Shown here piece after piece: positions 39,429 through 48,231 of a stretch of 64,000 nt of DNA (the stretch's first letter is position 1; every line of letters begins with the position of its first letter). Source of the stretch: PFJX01 sp040757575 (GTDB lineage: Bacteria > Pseudomonadota > Gammaproteobacteria > Burkholderiales > Thiobacillaceae); NCBI GenBank assembly GCA_040757575.1, contig JBFLXA010000008.1, forward strand, positions 62,001 to 126,000, given 5' to 3'. A program made the position numbers and the translations under genes. The notes below the pieces were generated by a model, which ran no database searches, was not told the origin of the DNA, and saw nothing but the letters and a program-made list of their open reading frames with translations.

Positions 39429-40663
39429 AACAGATTCGCGAAAACAAGGACCTCATCGTCGGCCTGGACATCGGCACCTCGAAGATCGTGGCGCTGGTGG
39501 GCGAAGTACCCCCGGAAGGCGGGTTGTCCATCATCGGTATGGGCCAGGCGCCTTCCCGAGGCCTGAAGAAGGGCGTGGTGGTGAACATCGAATCCACCGT
39601 CTCAGCCATCCAGCGGGCACTGGAAGAGGCCGAGCTGATGGCCAACTGCAAGATCACCCAGGTGTATACCGGCATCGCCGGCAGCCACATCAAGGCCCAG
39701 AACTCCAGCGGCATGCTGCCCATACGGGACCGGGAAGTGAGCCAGGCGGACGTGGACCGGGTGGTGGAAATCGCCCGGGCCCTGAACATCCCCGCCGACC
39801 AACAGATACTCCACGTGCTGCCCCAGGAATTCATCATCGACGGCCAGGACGGGGTGCGGGAGCCCCTGGGCATGTCCGGGGTGCGCCTGGAAGTAAAGGT
39901 GCACATCGTCACCGGCGCCGTGTCCGCCGCCCAGAACATCGTCAAGTGCGTGCGCCGCTGCGGCCTGGAGGTGAGCGACCTGGTGCTGCAACCCCTGGCT
40001 TCCAGCCATGCGGTGCTCAACGACGACGAGAAGGACCTGGGGGTGTGCATCGTCGACATCGGCGGCGGCACCACGGACATCGCCGTTTTCACCCGGGGCG
40101 CCATCCAGCATGTGGCGGTGATTCCCGTGGCCGGCGACCAGATCACCAACGACATCGCCATGACCCTGCGCACCCCCACCCGGGAGGCGGAGGACCTGAA
40201 GATCCAGCACGGCATCGCCCTGCGCCAGCTGGCCGCCCGGGACGACATGATCGAGGTGCCCGGCATCGGCGAGCGGGGCCCCCGCATGCTGTCGAAACAG
40301 CTTTTGTCGGAAGTCATCGAGCCCCGGGTGGAAGAACTGTTCAGCCTGGTGCAGGCGGAACTGCGCCGCTCCGGCTTTGAAGAACAGATCTCGTCGGGCC
40401 TGGTGCTCACCGGGGGTACCAGCCTCATGAAGGGCATGGTGGAACTGGCAGAAGAGGTGTTCCACATGCCGGTGCGCATCGGCATTCCCGAATACACCGG
40501 CGGGCTCTCAGAGCGGGTACGCAACCCCCGCTATGCCACCGGTGTGGGGCTCCTGCTGGCGGGTCTGGAGAAGCATGAAATCGACCAGGCCGCCCGTATC
40601 CAGGGGGCCAGTTTCAAACAGATCTTCGAACGCATGAAGGCCTGGTTTCAACAGAATTTCTGA
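39425..40663 (+). CDS. ftsA: Cell division protein FtsA
   Basis: This 412-residue actin-like ATPase tethers FtsZ to the membrane and activates the divisome. The phosphate-1 motif is LDIGTSKIVALVGE, the second phosphate loop is VDIGGGTTDIAVFTRG, and VLTGGTSLMKGMVELAE is the adenosine motif. The C-terminal stretch ASFKQIFERMKAWFQQNF is an amphipathic membrane-targeting helix. Length and motif order match E. coli FtsA (420). Confidence 0.97.
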   Translation: MKQIRENKDLIVGLDIGTSKIVALVGEVPPEGGLSIIGMGQAPSRGLKKGVVVNIESTVSAIQRALEEAELMANCKITQVYTGIAGSHIKAQNSSGMLPIRDREVSQADVDRVVEIARALNIPADQQILHVLPQEFIIDGQDGVREPLGMSGVRLEVKVHIVTGAVSAAQNIVKCVRRCGLEVSDLVLQPLASSHAVLNDDEKDLGVCIVDIGGGTTDIAVFTRGAIQHVAVIPVAGDQITNDIAMTLRTPTREAEDLKIQHGIALRQLAARDDMIEVPGIGERGPRMLSKQLLSEVIEPRVEELFSLVQAELRRSGFEEQISSGLVLTGGTSLMKGMVELAEEVFHMPVRIGIPEYTGGLSERVRNPRYATGVGLLLAGLEKHEIDQAARIQGASFKQIFERMKAWFQQNF

Positions 40664-40669
40664 TCGGCC

Positions 40670-40695
40670 CGGAGGTGCGCCTCCGATCCGTTTTT
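40670..40695 (+). terminator. Hairpin with T-run in the ftsA-ftsZ spacer
   Basis: CGGAGG (40670-40675) pairs with CCTCCG (40680-40685) around TGCG, and GATCCGTTTTT follows within ten bases. It may be a partial attenuator or an RNA processing site that sets ftsZ mRNA apart from ftsA; the stem is short for full termination. Confidence 0.35.
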
Positions 40696-40734
40696 CGCGC
40701 GTGTAGTACTTGTTTAGCCAAGGAGGGATGAAAA

Positions 40735-41922
40735 ATGTTGTTTGAACTGGAAGAAATGCAAAGTCAGGACGCCGTGATCAAGGTCATCGGCGTGGGCGGT
40801 TGCGGCGGCAACGCCGTGGACCACATGATCAAGAAGGGCATGACGGGGGTGGAATTCATCGCCATCAACACCGACTCCCAGGCCCTGAAGCGCAATGCCG
40901 CGCAAATCCAGCTGCAGATCGGCAATTCCGCCACGAAGGGATTGGGCGCGGGCGGCAAGCCGGAAGTGGGCCGCGAAGCCGCCCTGGAAGACCGGGAACG
41001 GATCGCCGAACTCATCGACGGCGCCGACATGTTGTTCATCGCCGCCGGCATGGGCGGCGGCACCGGCACTGGCGCCGCCCCGATCGTCGCCGAAGTGGCC
41101 AAGGACCTGGGCATCCTGGCCGTGGCCGTGGTGACCAAGCCCTTCAAGTTCGAACAGGCGAAGCGGGAACGGGCTGCCGAACTGGGTCTGAAATCCCTGT
41201 CCGAGCACGTTGACAGCCTTATCGTCATCCCCAACGAGAAGCTGATCCAGGTGCTGGGCGGCAAGACCAAGCTGACCGACGCCTTCGTGGCCGCCAACGA
41301 CGTGCTGCACAGCGCCGTGTCCGGCATCGCCGAGATCATCAGCAACCCGGGCCTCATCAACGTGGACTTCGCCGACGTGAAGACCGTGATGAGCGAAGTG
41401 GGCATGGCCATGATGGGCTCCGCCGCCGCCACCGGCGAAAACCGCGCAGCCGAGGCCGCCAAGGCCGCCGTGGCCAGCCCCCTGCTGGAGAACGTGGACC
41501 TGAAGGGCGCTCGCGGCGTGCTGGTGAATATCACCGCCAACGACAGCCTGACCCTGGAGGAATACTACGAGGTGATGAACACCATCCAGGGCTTCGCCGC
41601 CGAGGAAGCCACGGTCATCGTCGGCACCTCCCTGGATGAGTCCCTGGAAGACGGCCTGCGGGTCACCATGGTGGCCACCGGTCTGGGCAACCCCGTGCGG
41701 GCCGCAAAGCCGAAGCCGGAAATCACCCTGGTGCAGCCCCCGGTCTACCAGCAGGCCACGGGGACCCACGACGCTGTGCCCATGGCGGGATTCGAAGACA
41801 ATTACGACGCTCCCACCATCATGCGCAACCGTCGCAGCCACCAGGCAGCCGTGGAAGTGGCCCAGTCCGCCGGCATCGACACCCTGGACATTCCCGCCTT
41901 CCTGCGCAAGCAGGCAGACTAA
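40735..41922 (+). CDS. ftsZ: Cell division GTPase FtsZ
   Basis: This 395-residue tubulin homologue polymerises into the Z-ring. Motifs are VIKVIGVGGCGGNAVDHM, the GTP signature GMGGGTGTGAAPIVAEVAKD, the T7 loop NVDFADVKTVM and the conserved C-terminal peptide DIPAFLRKQ that binds FtsA. A very strong ribosome site, AAGGAGGG, precedes ATG by 7-8 bases, consistent with high expression. A 71-base spacer with a hairpin separates it from ftsA. Confidence 0.98.
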   Translation: MLFELEEMQSQDAVIKVIGVGGCGGNAVDHMIKKGMTGVEFIAINTDSQALKRNAAQIQLQIGNSATKGLGAGGKPEVGREAALEDRERIAELIDGADMLFIAAGMGGGTGTGAAPIVAEVAKDLGILAVAVVTKPFKFEQAKRERAAELGLKSLSEHVDSLIVIPNEKLIQVLGGKTKLTDAFVAANDVLHSAVSGIAEIISNPGLINVDFADVKTVMSEVGMAMMGSAAATGENRAAEAAKAAVASPLLENVDLKGARGVLVNITANDSLTLEEYYEVMNTIQGFAAEEATVIVGTSLDESLEDGLRVTMVATGLGNPVRAAKPKPEITLVQPPVYQQATGTHDAVPMAGFEDNYDAPTIMRNRRSHQAAVEVAQSAGIDTLDIPAFLRKQAD

Positions 41923-42039
41923 CGGGGAACTCCGGGGCAGCGCATGGAAGGACATCCCTGACAGGATGGCCGGGCTTCAACGCGCGGAGCCTTTGCGTCC
42001 CATGCAACACCCCCGGTAACGGGTGCATGGAATGTCCTG

Positions 42040-42070
42040 CCCGAACAGGCGACCCTCCTGCCTGTTCGGG
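42040..42070 (+). terminator. Stable hairpin between ftsZ and lpxC
   Basis: A perfect 11-bp stem CCCGAACAGGC (42040-42050) / GCCTGTTCGGG (42060-42070) with a 9-base loop is followed by TAGCATTCTTC. The T-run is poor, so partial termination or 3'-end protection of ftsZ mRNA is more likely than a full stop. A weaker bulged hairpin (42001-42029) precedes it. Confidence 0.5.
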
Positions 42071-42100
42071 TAGCATTCTTCTCCAGTTTCAGGAGTGGCC

Positions 42101-43024
42101 ATGATCAACCAGCGCACCATCAAGACCAAGGTCCGAACCACCGGGGTCGGGCTGCATACCGGTGCTCGGGTAACCCTCAACCTGCGCCCCGCCCCTGCCG
42201 ACACAGGCATCATCTTTCAGCGGGTGGATCTCGCAGGCAAACCCGCCTTTCCCGTGACCCCGGAAAGCGTGGTGGACACCCGGCTTTGCTCGGCCCTGGA
42301 AGGCAATGGCGCCCGCATCGCTACCGTGGAACACCTCATGTCCGCCCTGGCGGGCCTGGGCATCGACAACCTGTTCATTGAAATCGACGGTCCGGAAGTC
42401 CCCATCCTGGATGGTTCCTCCGCGCCCTTCGTCTATCTCCTGCAATCCGCCGGCATCGACCTGCTGCCCAGCGCGAAACGATTCATCCGGGTGAAAAGCC
42501 TGGTTCGCGTCGAAGAAGGGGACAAATGGGCGGAATTCCGACCCTATGAAGGCATCAGCCTCGATTTCCGCATCGATTTCGATCACCCCCTGTTTCGCAA
42601 CACCTCCCGGGACATCAGCATCGACTTCAGTCGCCAGTCCTATGTCCAGGAAATCAGCCGGGCCCGCACCTTCGGTTTCGCCCGGGATGTGGAATACCTC
42701 CGCAGCCACGCCCTGGCCCAGGGCGGCACCCTGGACAACGCCATCGTCCTCGACGATTTCAAGGTGCTGAACAGCGATGGCCTGCGTTATGTGGACGAGT
42801 TCGTCAAACACAAGGCCCTGGATGCTGTCGGTGATCTTTACCTGACAGGCCACCCCATCCTGGGGGCGTTCTCTGCCTACAAATCTGGTCATGGCCTTAA
42901 CAACAAATTGTTACGCACCCTGATGGCCACACCGGACACCTGGGAATGGGTGCAGTTTCCGGAGGGCAGCCCCCTGCCACCGGGTACCCGGGATATCTTC
43001 CCCAGCGCCACACCCTTGACATGA
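42101..43024 (+). CDS. lpxC: UDP-3-O-acyl-N-acetylglucosamine deacetylase
   Basis: This 307-residue zinc deacetylase catalyses the committed step of lipid A synthesis. Zinc ligands are His in TVEHLMSALAGLG and the His/Asp pair in KHKALDAVGDLYL; the general-base His is in AYKSGHGLNNKLL. ATG 42101 has AGGAG 5 bases upstream and gives MINQRTIKTKVR; GTG 42095 lies next to that site and is unlikely. It is the last gene of the dcw transcript, ending at a strong terminator. Confidence 0.97.
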   Translation: MINQRTIKTKVRTTGVGLHTGARVTLNLRPAPADTGIIFQRVDLAGKPAFPVTPESVVDTRLCSALEGNGARIATVEHLMSALAGLGIDNLFIEIDGPEVPILDGSSAPFVYLLQSAGIDLLPSAKRFIRVKSLVRVEEGDKWAEFRPYEGISLDFRIDFDHPLFRNTSRDISIDFSRQSYVQEISRARTFGFARDVEYLRSHALAQGGTLDNAIVLDDFKVLNSDGLRYVDEFVKHKALDAVGDLYLTGHPILGAFSAYKSGHGLNNKLLRTLMATPDTWEWVQFPEGSPLPPGTRDIFPSATPLT

Positions 43025-43056
43025 GTCGGGGCCTGATCCGGGGTCAGGCATTTCCA

Positions 43057-43096
43057 AGACAACAAAAAAGGCGCCTTAGCGCCTTTTTTGTTGTCT
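43057..43096. terminator. Perfect 18-bp bidirectional terminator
   Basis: The 18-base arms 43057-43074 and 43079-43096 are exact reverse complements around the loop CTTA. The inner stem is GGCGC/GCGCC and the flanks are A6 and T6 runs, so it works for lpxC (+) and pilQ (-) alike. Confidence 0.95.
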
Positions 43097-43105
43097 GGGC
43101 CCAGG

Positions 43106-45337
43106 TTACCGGGTTACCGCGAGACCGTCGTCAATCAAGCGCGGGGTCAGGAAGATCAACAGTTCCGACTTGTCGTTGGTCTTGCTGTTTGATTTGAACA
43201 GATGACCCAATACGGGGATGTCGCCCAGCAGGGGCACCTTGGTGGTGTCATCCCGTACTGTCTGCTCGAAGATGCCACCCAGAATGGCGGTTTCACCATT
43301 GTTCACGCGGACCTGGGTCTTCACCCGCTTGACGTTGATGGCCGGGCCGGCGGTCGTCGTCACTCCCTGGGCGTCCTTCTGGACTTCCACGTTCAGGATG
43401 ACCGCGTCATTGTTGAGCACTTGGGGGGCAACCAGCAGACACAGGAGGGCATCCTTGAACTGGGTCTGGGTGCCGTTGGTGCTCACGGTCTGATAAGGAA
43501 TCTGGGTGCCCTGCAGAATCACAGCCGGCTTCAGGTTGGTGGTGACCACCCGGGGGTTGGAAACGATCTTGCCCCGGTTATCCGCCTCCAGGGCCTGCAA
43601 CTCCAGGGACAGCATGGTATTGGCCGCAGCATTCAGAATGGTCAATCCCAAGGAGCTGGCCCCTGCCACGCCTGCGGCATCGGGCAATTGAACGTTAAAC
43701 CCCGTCTGGCTTGAAACCGCTGTGCCGGTCGCCAGTCCACGGGAAGCGGAACCGGAGGAGGAAAGTCCTACCGTGCCCCCGTTCACATTGCCGGCGCTAT
43801 GCAGGCCAAGACGCACCCCCAGGTCACGGCCGAATGTGTCATCGGCCACGACAATCCGTGCCTCGATCATCACCTGGCGCATGGGCACGTCGATCTGTTT
43901 CAGCACTTCCTCCACGGCAGCGTGCTTGTCCAGGACGTCTGTAACGATCAAGGTATTGGTGGTCAGATCGTGGGAAGCCCCGCCCCGAGTGGAAAGCACC
44001 CGGTTGATATTGGTGGACGTACGGGTCTGATCGGTATTGGTGGTCGTACTGGCGCCATCGGAGCTACCGGATGTATCAATAGCCTGGATGCCCTGGGAGC
44101 TGGGGGAACAGGTTGCATCGCTGTCCGAAGTATTGTTGCTGCGCCGGGAGCCCCCTGCCAGCATGACCATGGCGTCGTCCGCACGCACATAGTTGAGTTT
44201 GTAGCTGCGGGTAACCAGGGGTTCCAGGTCTTCCACGGCCTTTTTGGCCTCCAGTTCGGCCTTTTCCCGGGCCGTCAATTCATCCCGGGGGGCAACCCAG
44301 ATGACATTGCCGGATACCCGTTTGTCCAGTCCCTTGGAACGCATGATGATGTCCAGGGCCTGGTCCCAGGGCACGTCCTTCAGGCGTAGGGAAACACTGC
44401 CGTTCACCGTATCGCTGGCGATGATGTTCAAGCCGGTGAAGTCGGCGATGACCTGCAACACGGACCGCACATCCACGTTCTGGAAATTGAGGGAGAGTTT
44501 CTCGCCACTGTATTGAGGTTTGTCCGACTGGAGCGTGGGATCCTCCAGATTGCGGACTTCGAGGATGAACTGATCACCAGTCTGGTAGGCGTAGTAATCC
44601 CATTTGCCACGGGGGGTCACCACCATGCGGGTGGATTTGTCCCGGGCGAAGGTCTCGATCAATTGGGCGGGCGTGGCAAAATCGGCCACGTCCAGCCTGC
44701 GTTGCAGGGCGGTGGGCAGGGAGGTGTTCAGGAAATCCACCTGGATGCTCTTGCCCTTGTGCTGGATGTCGATGCCTGTGCCCGGGTTGGACAGGGAGAC
44801 GACTACGCGGCCTTCACCGTTCTTGCCCCGCTGGAACTCCACATCACGCACGCTCACCCCGGAACCTGCGGTGGCGGCTGCCGGGAAGGCGGGAACCGAG
44901 GCTTCCTTGGCGCCCTCTCCCCCCCCTGCCAGCACGGCATAGAGCACATTCTTGTCCTGGCGCAATTCATACTGGGCCGGGCCCGCCAGGGTGAACACCA
45001 GCCGGGTGCGGCCGGCAGACTCCACCGCCTGGTAGCTCTTCAGTGCACCGCCACCCACGTTCTCGGTGCGGCGCCCCATGCTGTTGGCCATATCGGGGAA
45101 ATCCAGCACCAACCGGTAGGGATTGCTGGTGGTGAAGGCCACGGGTTCCGCACCGAGGACTTCCTTGAACTGCACCTTGACCACCTGGCTGTTGTTCTTG
45201 CCTTGGGAAACACTCACCCCCAGCAAACCGTTCTGAGCCGCCAGGGCCAGGGTGGAAAGGGCCCCAAGGACTCCACCGAAGAGGATGGAGAGACCGAATC
45301 TGGATTTCTTCATGGACAGAATCTTCACGAAATTCAT
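43106..45337 (-). CDS. pilQ: Type IV pilus secretin PilQ
   Basis: This 743-residue outer-membrane secretin is the pilus exit channel. It has a signal peptide (~9-34), two AMIN domains that bind peptidoglycan (~45-140, ~160-265), an STN domain (LNFQNVDVRSVLQVIADFTG, ~283-345), a NolW/N1 domain and the secretin barrel with VPLLGDIPVLGHLFKS near the C-terminus. NolW is interrupted at ~395-447 by a Ser/Thr/Asn-rich insert with a lone Cys410. ATG 45337 has GGAG 8 bases upstream. It follows pilP by 5 bases. Confidence 0.95.
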   Translation of the reverse strand: MNFVKILSMKKSRFGLSILFGGVLGALSTLALAAQNGLLGVSVSQGKNNSQVVKVQFKEVLGAEPVAFTTSNPYRLVLDFPDMANSMGRRTENVGGGALKSYQAVESAGRTRLVFTLAGPAQYELRQDKNVLYAVLAGGGEGAKEASVPAFPAAATAGSGVSVRDVEFQRGKNGEGRVVVSLSNPGTGIDIQHKGKSIQVDFLNTSLPTALQRRLDVADFATPAQLIETFARDKSTRMVVTPRGKWDYYAYQTGDQFILEVRNLEDPTLQSDKPQYSGEKLSLNFQNVDVRSVLQVIADFTGLNIIASDTVNGSVSLRLKDVPWDQALDIIMRSKGLDKRVSGNVIWVAPRDELTAREKAELEAKKAVEDLEPLVTRSYKLNYVRADDAMVMLAGGSRRSNNTSDSDATCSPSSQGIQAIDTSGSSDGASTTTNTDQTRTSTNINRVLSTRGGASHDLTTNTLIVTDVLDKHAAVEEVLKQIDVPMRQVMIEARIVVADDTFGRDLGVRLGLHSAGNVNGGTVGLSSSGSASRGLATGTAVSSQTGFNVQLPDAAGVAGASSLGLTILNAAANTMLSLELQALEADNRGKIVSNPRVVTTNLKPAVILQGTQIPYQTVSTNGTQTQFKDALLCLLVAPQVLNNDAVILNVEVQKDAQGVTTTAGPAINVKRVKTQVRVNNGETAILGGIFEQTVRDDTTKVPLLGDIPVLGHLFKSNSKTNDKSELLIFLTPRLIDDGLAVTR

Positions 45338-45342
45338 GACAT

Positions 45343-45840
45343 TTACTCCTGGAGGGCCACGGAGGCCTTGGAATCCACCCAGTCGCCCGTGCCATCCTGG
45401 ACCGACTCGACGAGTTCAACACCTGTCTGGGTAATCGCTGTGACCAAACCAAAGTTCTGGCCCAGGTAGTCGCCTTTCCTGACTCGGTACAAGGCATTCT
45501 CAGGCGTGCGGATGAGCGCATAGGTCTGCCCCCCTTTGGACAGGGTGCCCACCATTTTCAACGCATCCAGGGGAAAGCCTTCCAGAGGACCCCGGGGACG
45601 GCTCATATCGGGTTGCCGTCCACCGCCCCCGCCGGCTGATTTCATACTGCGCAAGAGGAAGGGGTCTGGCAATGCCGCCGCGTCGAAAACCGTTGTTTCC
45701 ACAGGCTTGATGGGGGGCATGGGCTCCAGGGCAGGCTGACGTCCCTTTCCGGCTTCATCCATGAACAGTTTAAGGTCGTCAAAACCCTTCTGGCCGCAAC
45801 CGGACAGGAGCAGAACACCGAGCAGGAGCACGCGCTTCAT
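45343..45840 (-). CDS. pilP: Pilus assembly lipoprotein PilP
   Basis: This 165-residue inner-membrane lipoprotein links the PilNO complex to PilQ. The signal ends in the lipobox LLSGC (residues 11-15), a disordered proline-rich linker with DAAALPDPFLLRSM follows, and the C-terminal beta domain contains GTLSKGGQTYALIRTPENAL and RVRKGDYLGQNFG. It overlaps pilO by 4 bases. Short glycine run GGGGG in the linker. Confidence 0.93.
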   Translation of the reverse strand: MKRVLLLGVLLLSGCGQKGFDDLKLFMDEAGKGRQPALEPMPPIKPVETTVFDAAALPDPFLLRSMKSAGGGGGRQPDMSRPRGPLEGFPLDALKMVGTLSKGGQTYALIRTPENALYRVRKGDYLGQNFGLVTAITQTGVELVESVQDGTGDWVDSKASVALQE

Positions 45841-46451
45841 GATTTTTTCTTGGCCTTCTTCGCTGCCGCCATCTCTTCGTCATCGAGATAACGATAGGTC
45901 TGCACCCGGGCATCCATCACAAGGCGCCCTGATTTCTCCGGAACGAGGCTCACATCGTGCAGGGTGACAATCCGGGGCAGGCCTGCCACATCGCTCACGA
46001 AACTGCCTATCTCATGGTAGGTACCTGTGACTTTGATGCTGACAGGCAATGTGGCGTAAAAATCCGCTGGCACTTCCGTCCCCGGGCGGAACAACTGGAA
46101 GTCCAGCCCGCGCCCGACCCCCACCTGGTTGATATCGGTCAGGAGGGCATCCATTTCCGAGCGGTTCGGCAACTGGCGCAGCATGGAACCGAGGGAGCGC
46201 TCGATTTCCCCCAGACGACTTTTGTAGGTTTCATAGTGATAGGCCTGGGTCTTCTTGGAAGTGTACGTGTCCTTGAGGGTCAGTTCCTCCTGCTGGGCAG
46301 CCTCCAGATTTTTCATGGCGTCGGCCCAGACCAGATACCAGCCCAGAGCGACGATGCCGACGAACATGAGTATCGACAACACCACCTTGACGGGGGCCGG
46401 CGCCCCGGCGATGTCCTTGAGATCGAGGTTGTTGATGTCAGACCAGTTCAT
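45837..46451 (-). CDS. pilO: Pilus assembly protein PilO
   Basis: This 204-residue protein has one N-terminal membrane helix (~23-45, VVLSILMFVGIVALGWYLVW), a periplasmic coiled coil (~50-100) and a ferredoxin-like domain with LPVSIKVTGTYHEIGSFVSD typical of PilO. It heterodimerises with PilN in the inner-membrane alignment complex. The C-terminus is lysine-rich. Overlaps of 4 bases with pilN and pilP indicate coupled translation. Confidence 0.94.
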   Translation of the reverse strand: MNWSDINNLDLKDIAGAPAPVKVVLSILMFVGIVALGWYLVWADAMKNLEAAQQEELTLKDTYTSKKTQAYHYETYKSRLGEIERSLGSMLRQLPNRSEMDALLTDINQVGVGRGLDFQLFRPGTEVPADFYATLPVSIKVTGTYHEIGSFVSDVAGLPRIVTLHDVSLVPEKSGRLVMDARVQTYRYLDDEEMAAAKKAKKKS

Positions 46452-47047
46452 CCCTGTCCTCCCGGAGCGGCAGGCTTCTTGGGTTCATCCTCTGTATCCT
46501 TGCGGCGTTCCACCTGAACCTTGAGTGAAAACTCGTTCATTCGGGCAGCCCCGACCTGGGCAGCCTTGACTTCCACCAGCAGGGGAGCCAGGAAGAAATC
46601 GGATGCATCCAGGGCGCGCATGAATGTGGACACCCGGGCACTGGATTGGGCGAATCCGGAAATGGAAAACTCATCACCGGTCTGCTTGACCGCGCGAAGA
46701 TAAAGCCCCTCGGGCACTTCCCGGGCGAGGGCATCGAATAGGCGAACCGACTCACCCCGGTTGGCCTGCAGGGATTCAACCACCTCCTTGCGCGCCAGCA
46801 GATCCTGGGTCTTTTCCTTGAGTTGCTTGATTTCCGCGATCTGCTTGTCGAGCTTGGCGATCTCATCCCGCAGGAATGCGTTTCTCGCCTGCTGGACACT
46901 CTGCTGATTGGATATCCAGGCCTGTCCAAGGGCCACCACCGCCACCCCCGCCACGGCGGATGCGATGGCCATGATGGCAAACATGCGCTGCATGCGGGCC
47001 CGCCGCATCTGGCGGTGGGGCAGGAGATTGATGCGGATCGAGGTCAT
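46448..47047 (-). CDS. pilN: Pilus assembly protein PilN
   Basis: This 199-residue protein begins MTSIRINLLPHRQMRRAR, carrying the INLLPHR motif whose cytoplasmic peptide docks into PilM. One membrane helix (~23-43), a coiled coil (~45-95) and a ferredoxin-like periplasmic domain follow. A charged C-terminal tail (RRKDTEDEPKK) ends the protein. It overlaps pilM and pilO by 4 bases each. Confidence 0.94.
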   Translation of the reverse strand: MTSIRINLLPHRQMRRARMQRMFAIMAIASAVAGVAVVALGQAWISNQQSVQQARNAFLRDEIAKLDKQIAEIKQLKEKTQDLLARKEVVESLQANRGESVRLFDALAREVPEGLYLRAVKQTGDEFSISGFAQSSARVSTFMRALDASDFFLAPLLVEVKAAQVGAARMNEFSLKVQVERRKDTEDEPKKPAAPGGQG

Positions 47048-48120
47048 GCCGGATCGAACCTTCTCAGCGCCAGGCCACAGGCCACGAACAGGGCAGGGGC
47101 GTCCAGGGCAAGCTGGCGGGCGCGCACGTTGGAGGAGACCGCCATTTTGGCGAAGGGATTCGCGATCAGGGTGCTGGTCTGGGTCTTGCCATGCACCACG
47201 TCGTCCAGTCCGGGGATTGACGCACAGCCTCCCACCAGCAGGATGTGATCCACCTTCTGGTAGGAGGTCGCCGCAAAAAACATTTGCAGGGCCCGGCCGA
47301 TTTCCTGGGCGATGGAGTCGATGAAGGGTTGCAGGACTTCGGATTCATAACGTTCCGGCAACAACCCCTTGCGTTTTGCGTCCTCGGCCTCTTCAAAGGA
47401 CATGTCGAAACGGCGCGTGATCTCATTGGTCAGCATGCCGCCACCGAGGGCATGCTCACGCTGGTACACCAGTTGATTGTCGTGCAGGACACTGAAATGG
47501 GTGGTCTGCTCACCAATATCCACTACAGCCACCGTCTGGCCCTGCCCCCCCTCCGGCAACTGGAAGGCCACCTGCTCGTAGGCCGTGAGTGTGGCGAAGG
47601 CATCCACATCCATTATCTTTGGGCTGAGACCGACTGCTTCCGCCACGGCTACCCGCTCCTCGACCCGCTCCTTGCGGGTGACTACCAGTAGGGCATCGTT
47701 CTCGGAGGGATTTTTCGGATTCGGACCCAGAATCTGGTAGTCCAGGCTGACCTCATCAAGGGGGAAAGAGGCCATCTGATTTGCATCTGCCGCCACCTGG
47801 GCCTCGATTTCGGCCTCTGTAGCCCCGCCCGGCAGGAGGATTTTTTTGGTGATCACGGCGGAGGAGGGCAAGGCAAGCACTGCGTCCCGGGTCTTGGTTT
47901 CCAGTTTGCGTAGAGCCTCGCGCATGGCCGCCTCGACAAGCTCGACCTTCGCGATCGCCCCGTCCACCACGGCCTCCTTGGGCAACGGCACGATGGAATA
48001 GCGCTCTACCCGGCGTACGCCCTTACCACTCTCGCCCAGCTCAAGCATTTTGACGGCCGATGAGCTAACATCAATCCCGATCAAGGGACGCGAGCCCTGG
48101 CCAAAAAGCGCGAGTTCCAA
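47044..48120 (-). CDS. pilM: Pilus assembly protein PilM
   Basis: This 358-residue cytoplasmic actin/FtsA-like protein recruits PilN to the inner face of the membrane. Motifs are LIGIDVSSSAVKMLEL (phosphate-1), VAVVDIGEQTTHFSVL and ILLVGGCASIPGLDD (adenosine motif). The start is TTG 48120 with GGGAG 7 bases upstream. It leads the pilMNOPQ operon and is divergent from mrcA; the 111-base intergenic region is AT-rich and should hold both promoters, though no strong consensus is visible. Confidence 0.95.
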   Translation of the reverse strand: MELALFGQGSRPLIGIDVSSSAVKMLELGESGKGVRRVERYSIVPLPKEAVVDGAIAKVELVEAAMREALRKLETKTRDAVLALPSSAVITKKILLPGGATEAEIEAQVAADANQMASFPLDEVSLDYQILGPNPKNPSENDALLVVTRKERVEERVAVAEAVGLSPKIMDVDAFATLTAYEQVAFQLPEGGQGQTVAVVDIGEQTTHFSVLHDNQLVYQREHALGGGMLTNEITRRFDMSFEEAEDAKRKGLLPERYESEVLQPFIDSIAQEIGRALQMFFAATSYQKVDHILLVGGCASIPGLDDVVHGKTQTSTLIANPFAKMAVSSNVRARQLALDAPALFVACGLALRRFDPA

Positions 48121-48231
48121 ATAACGTCTCCCAACCCGATCCGGGCAACATTTAATAATGTGGATTAAATCCTAGCAACAAGTGGGTTAATCTGCACAAC
48201 ATTTTTTGTCAACTCGTTCCCAAATCTTTTC

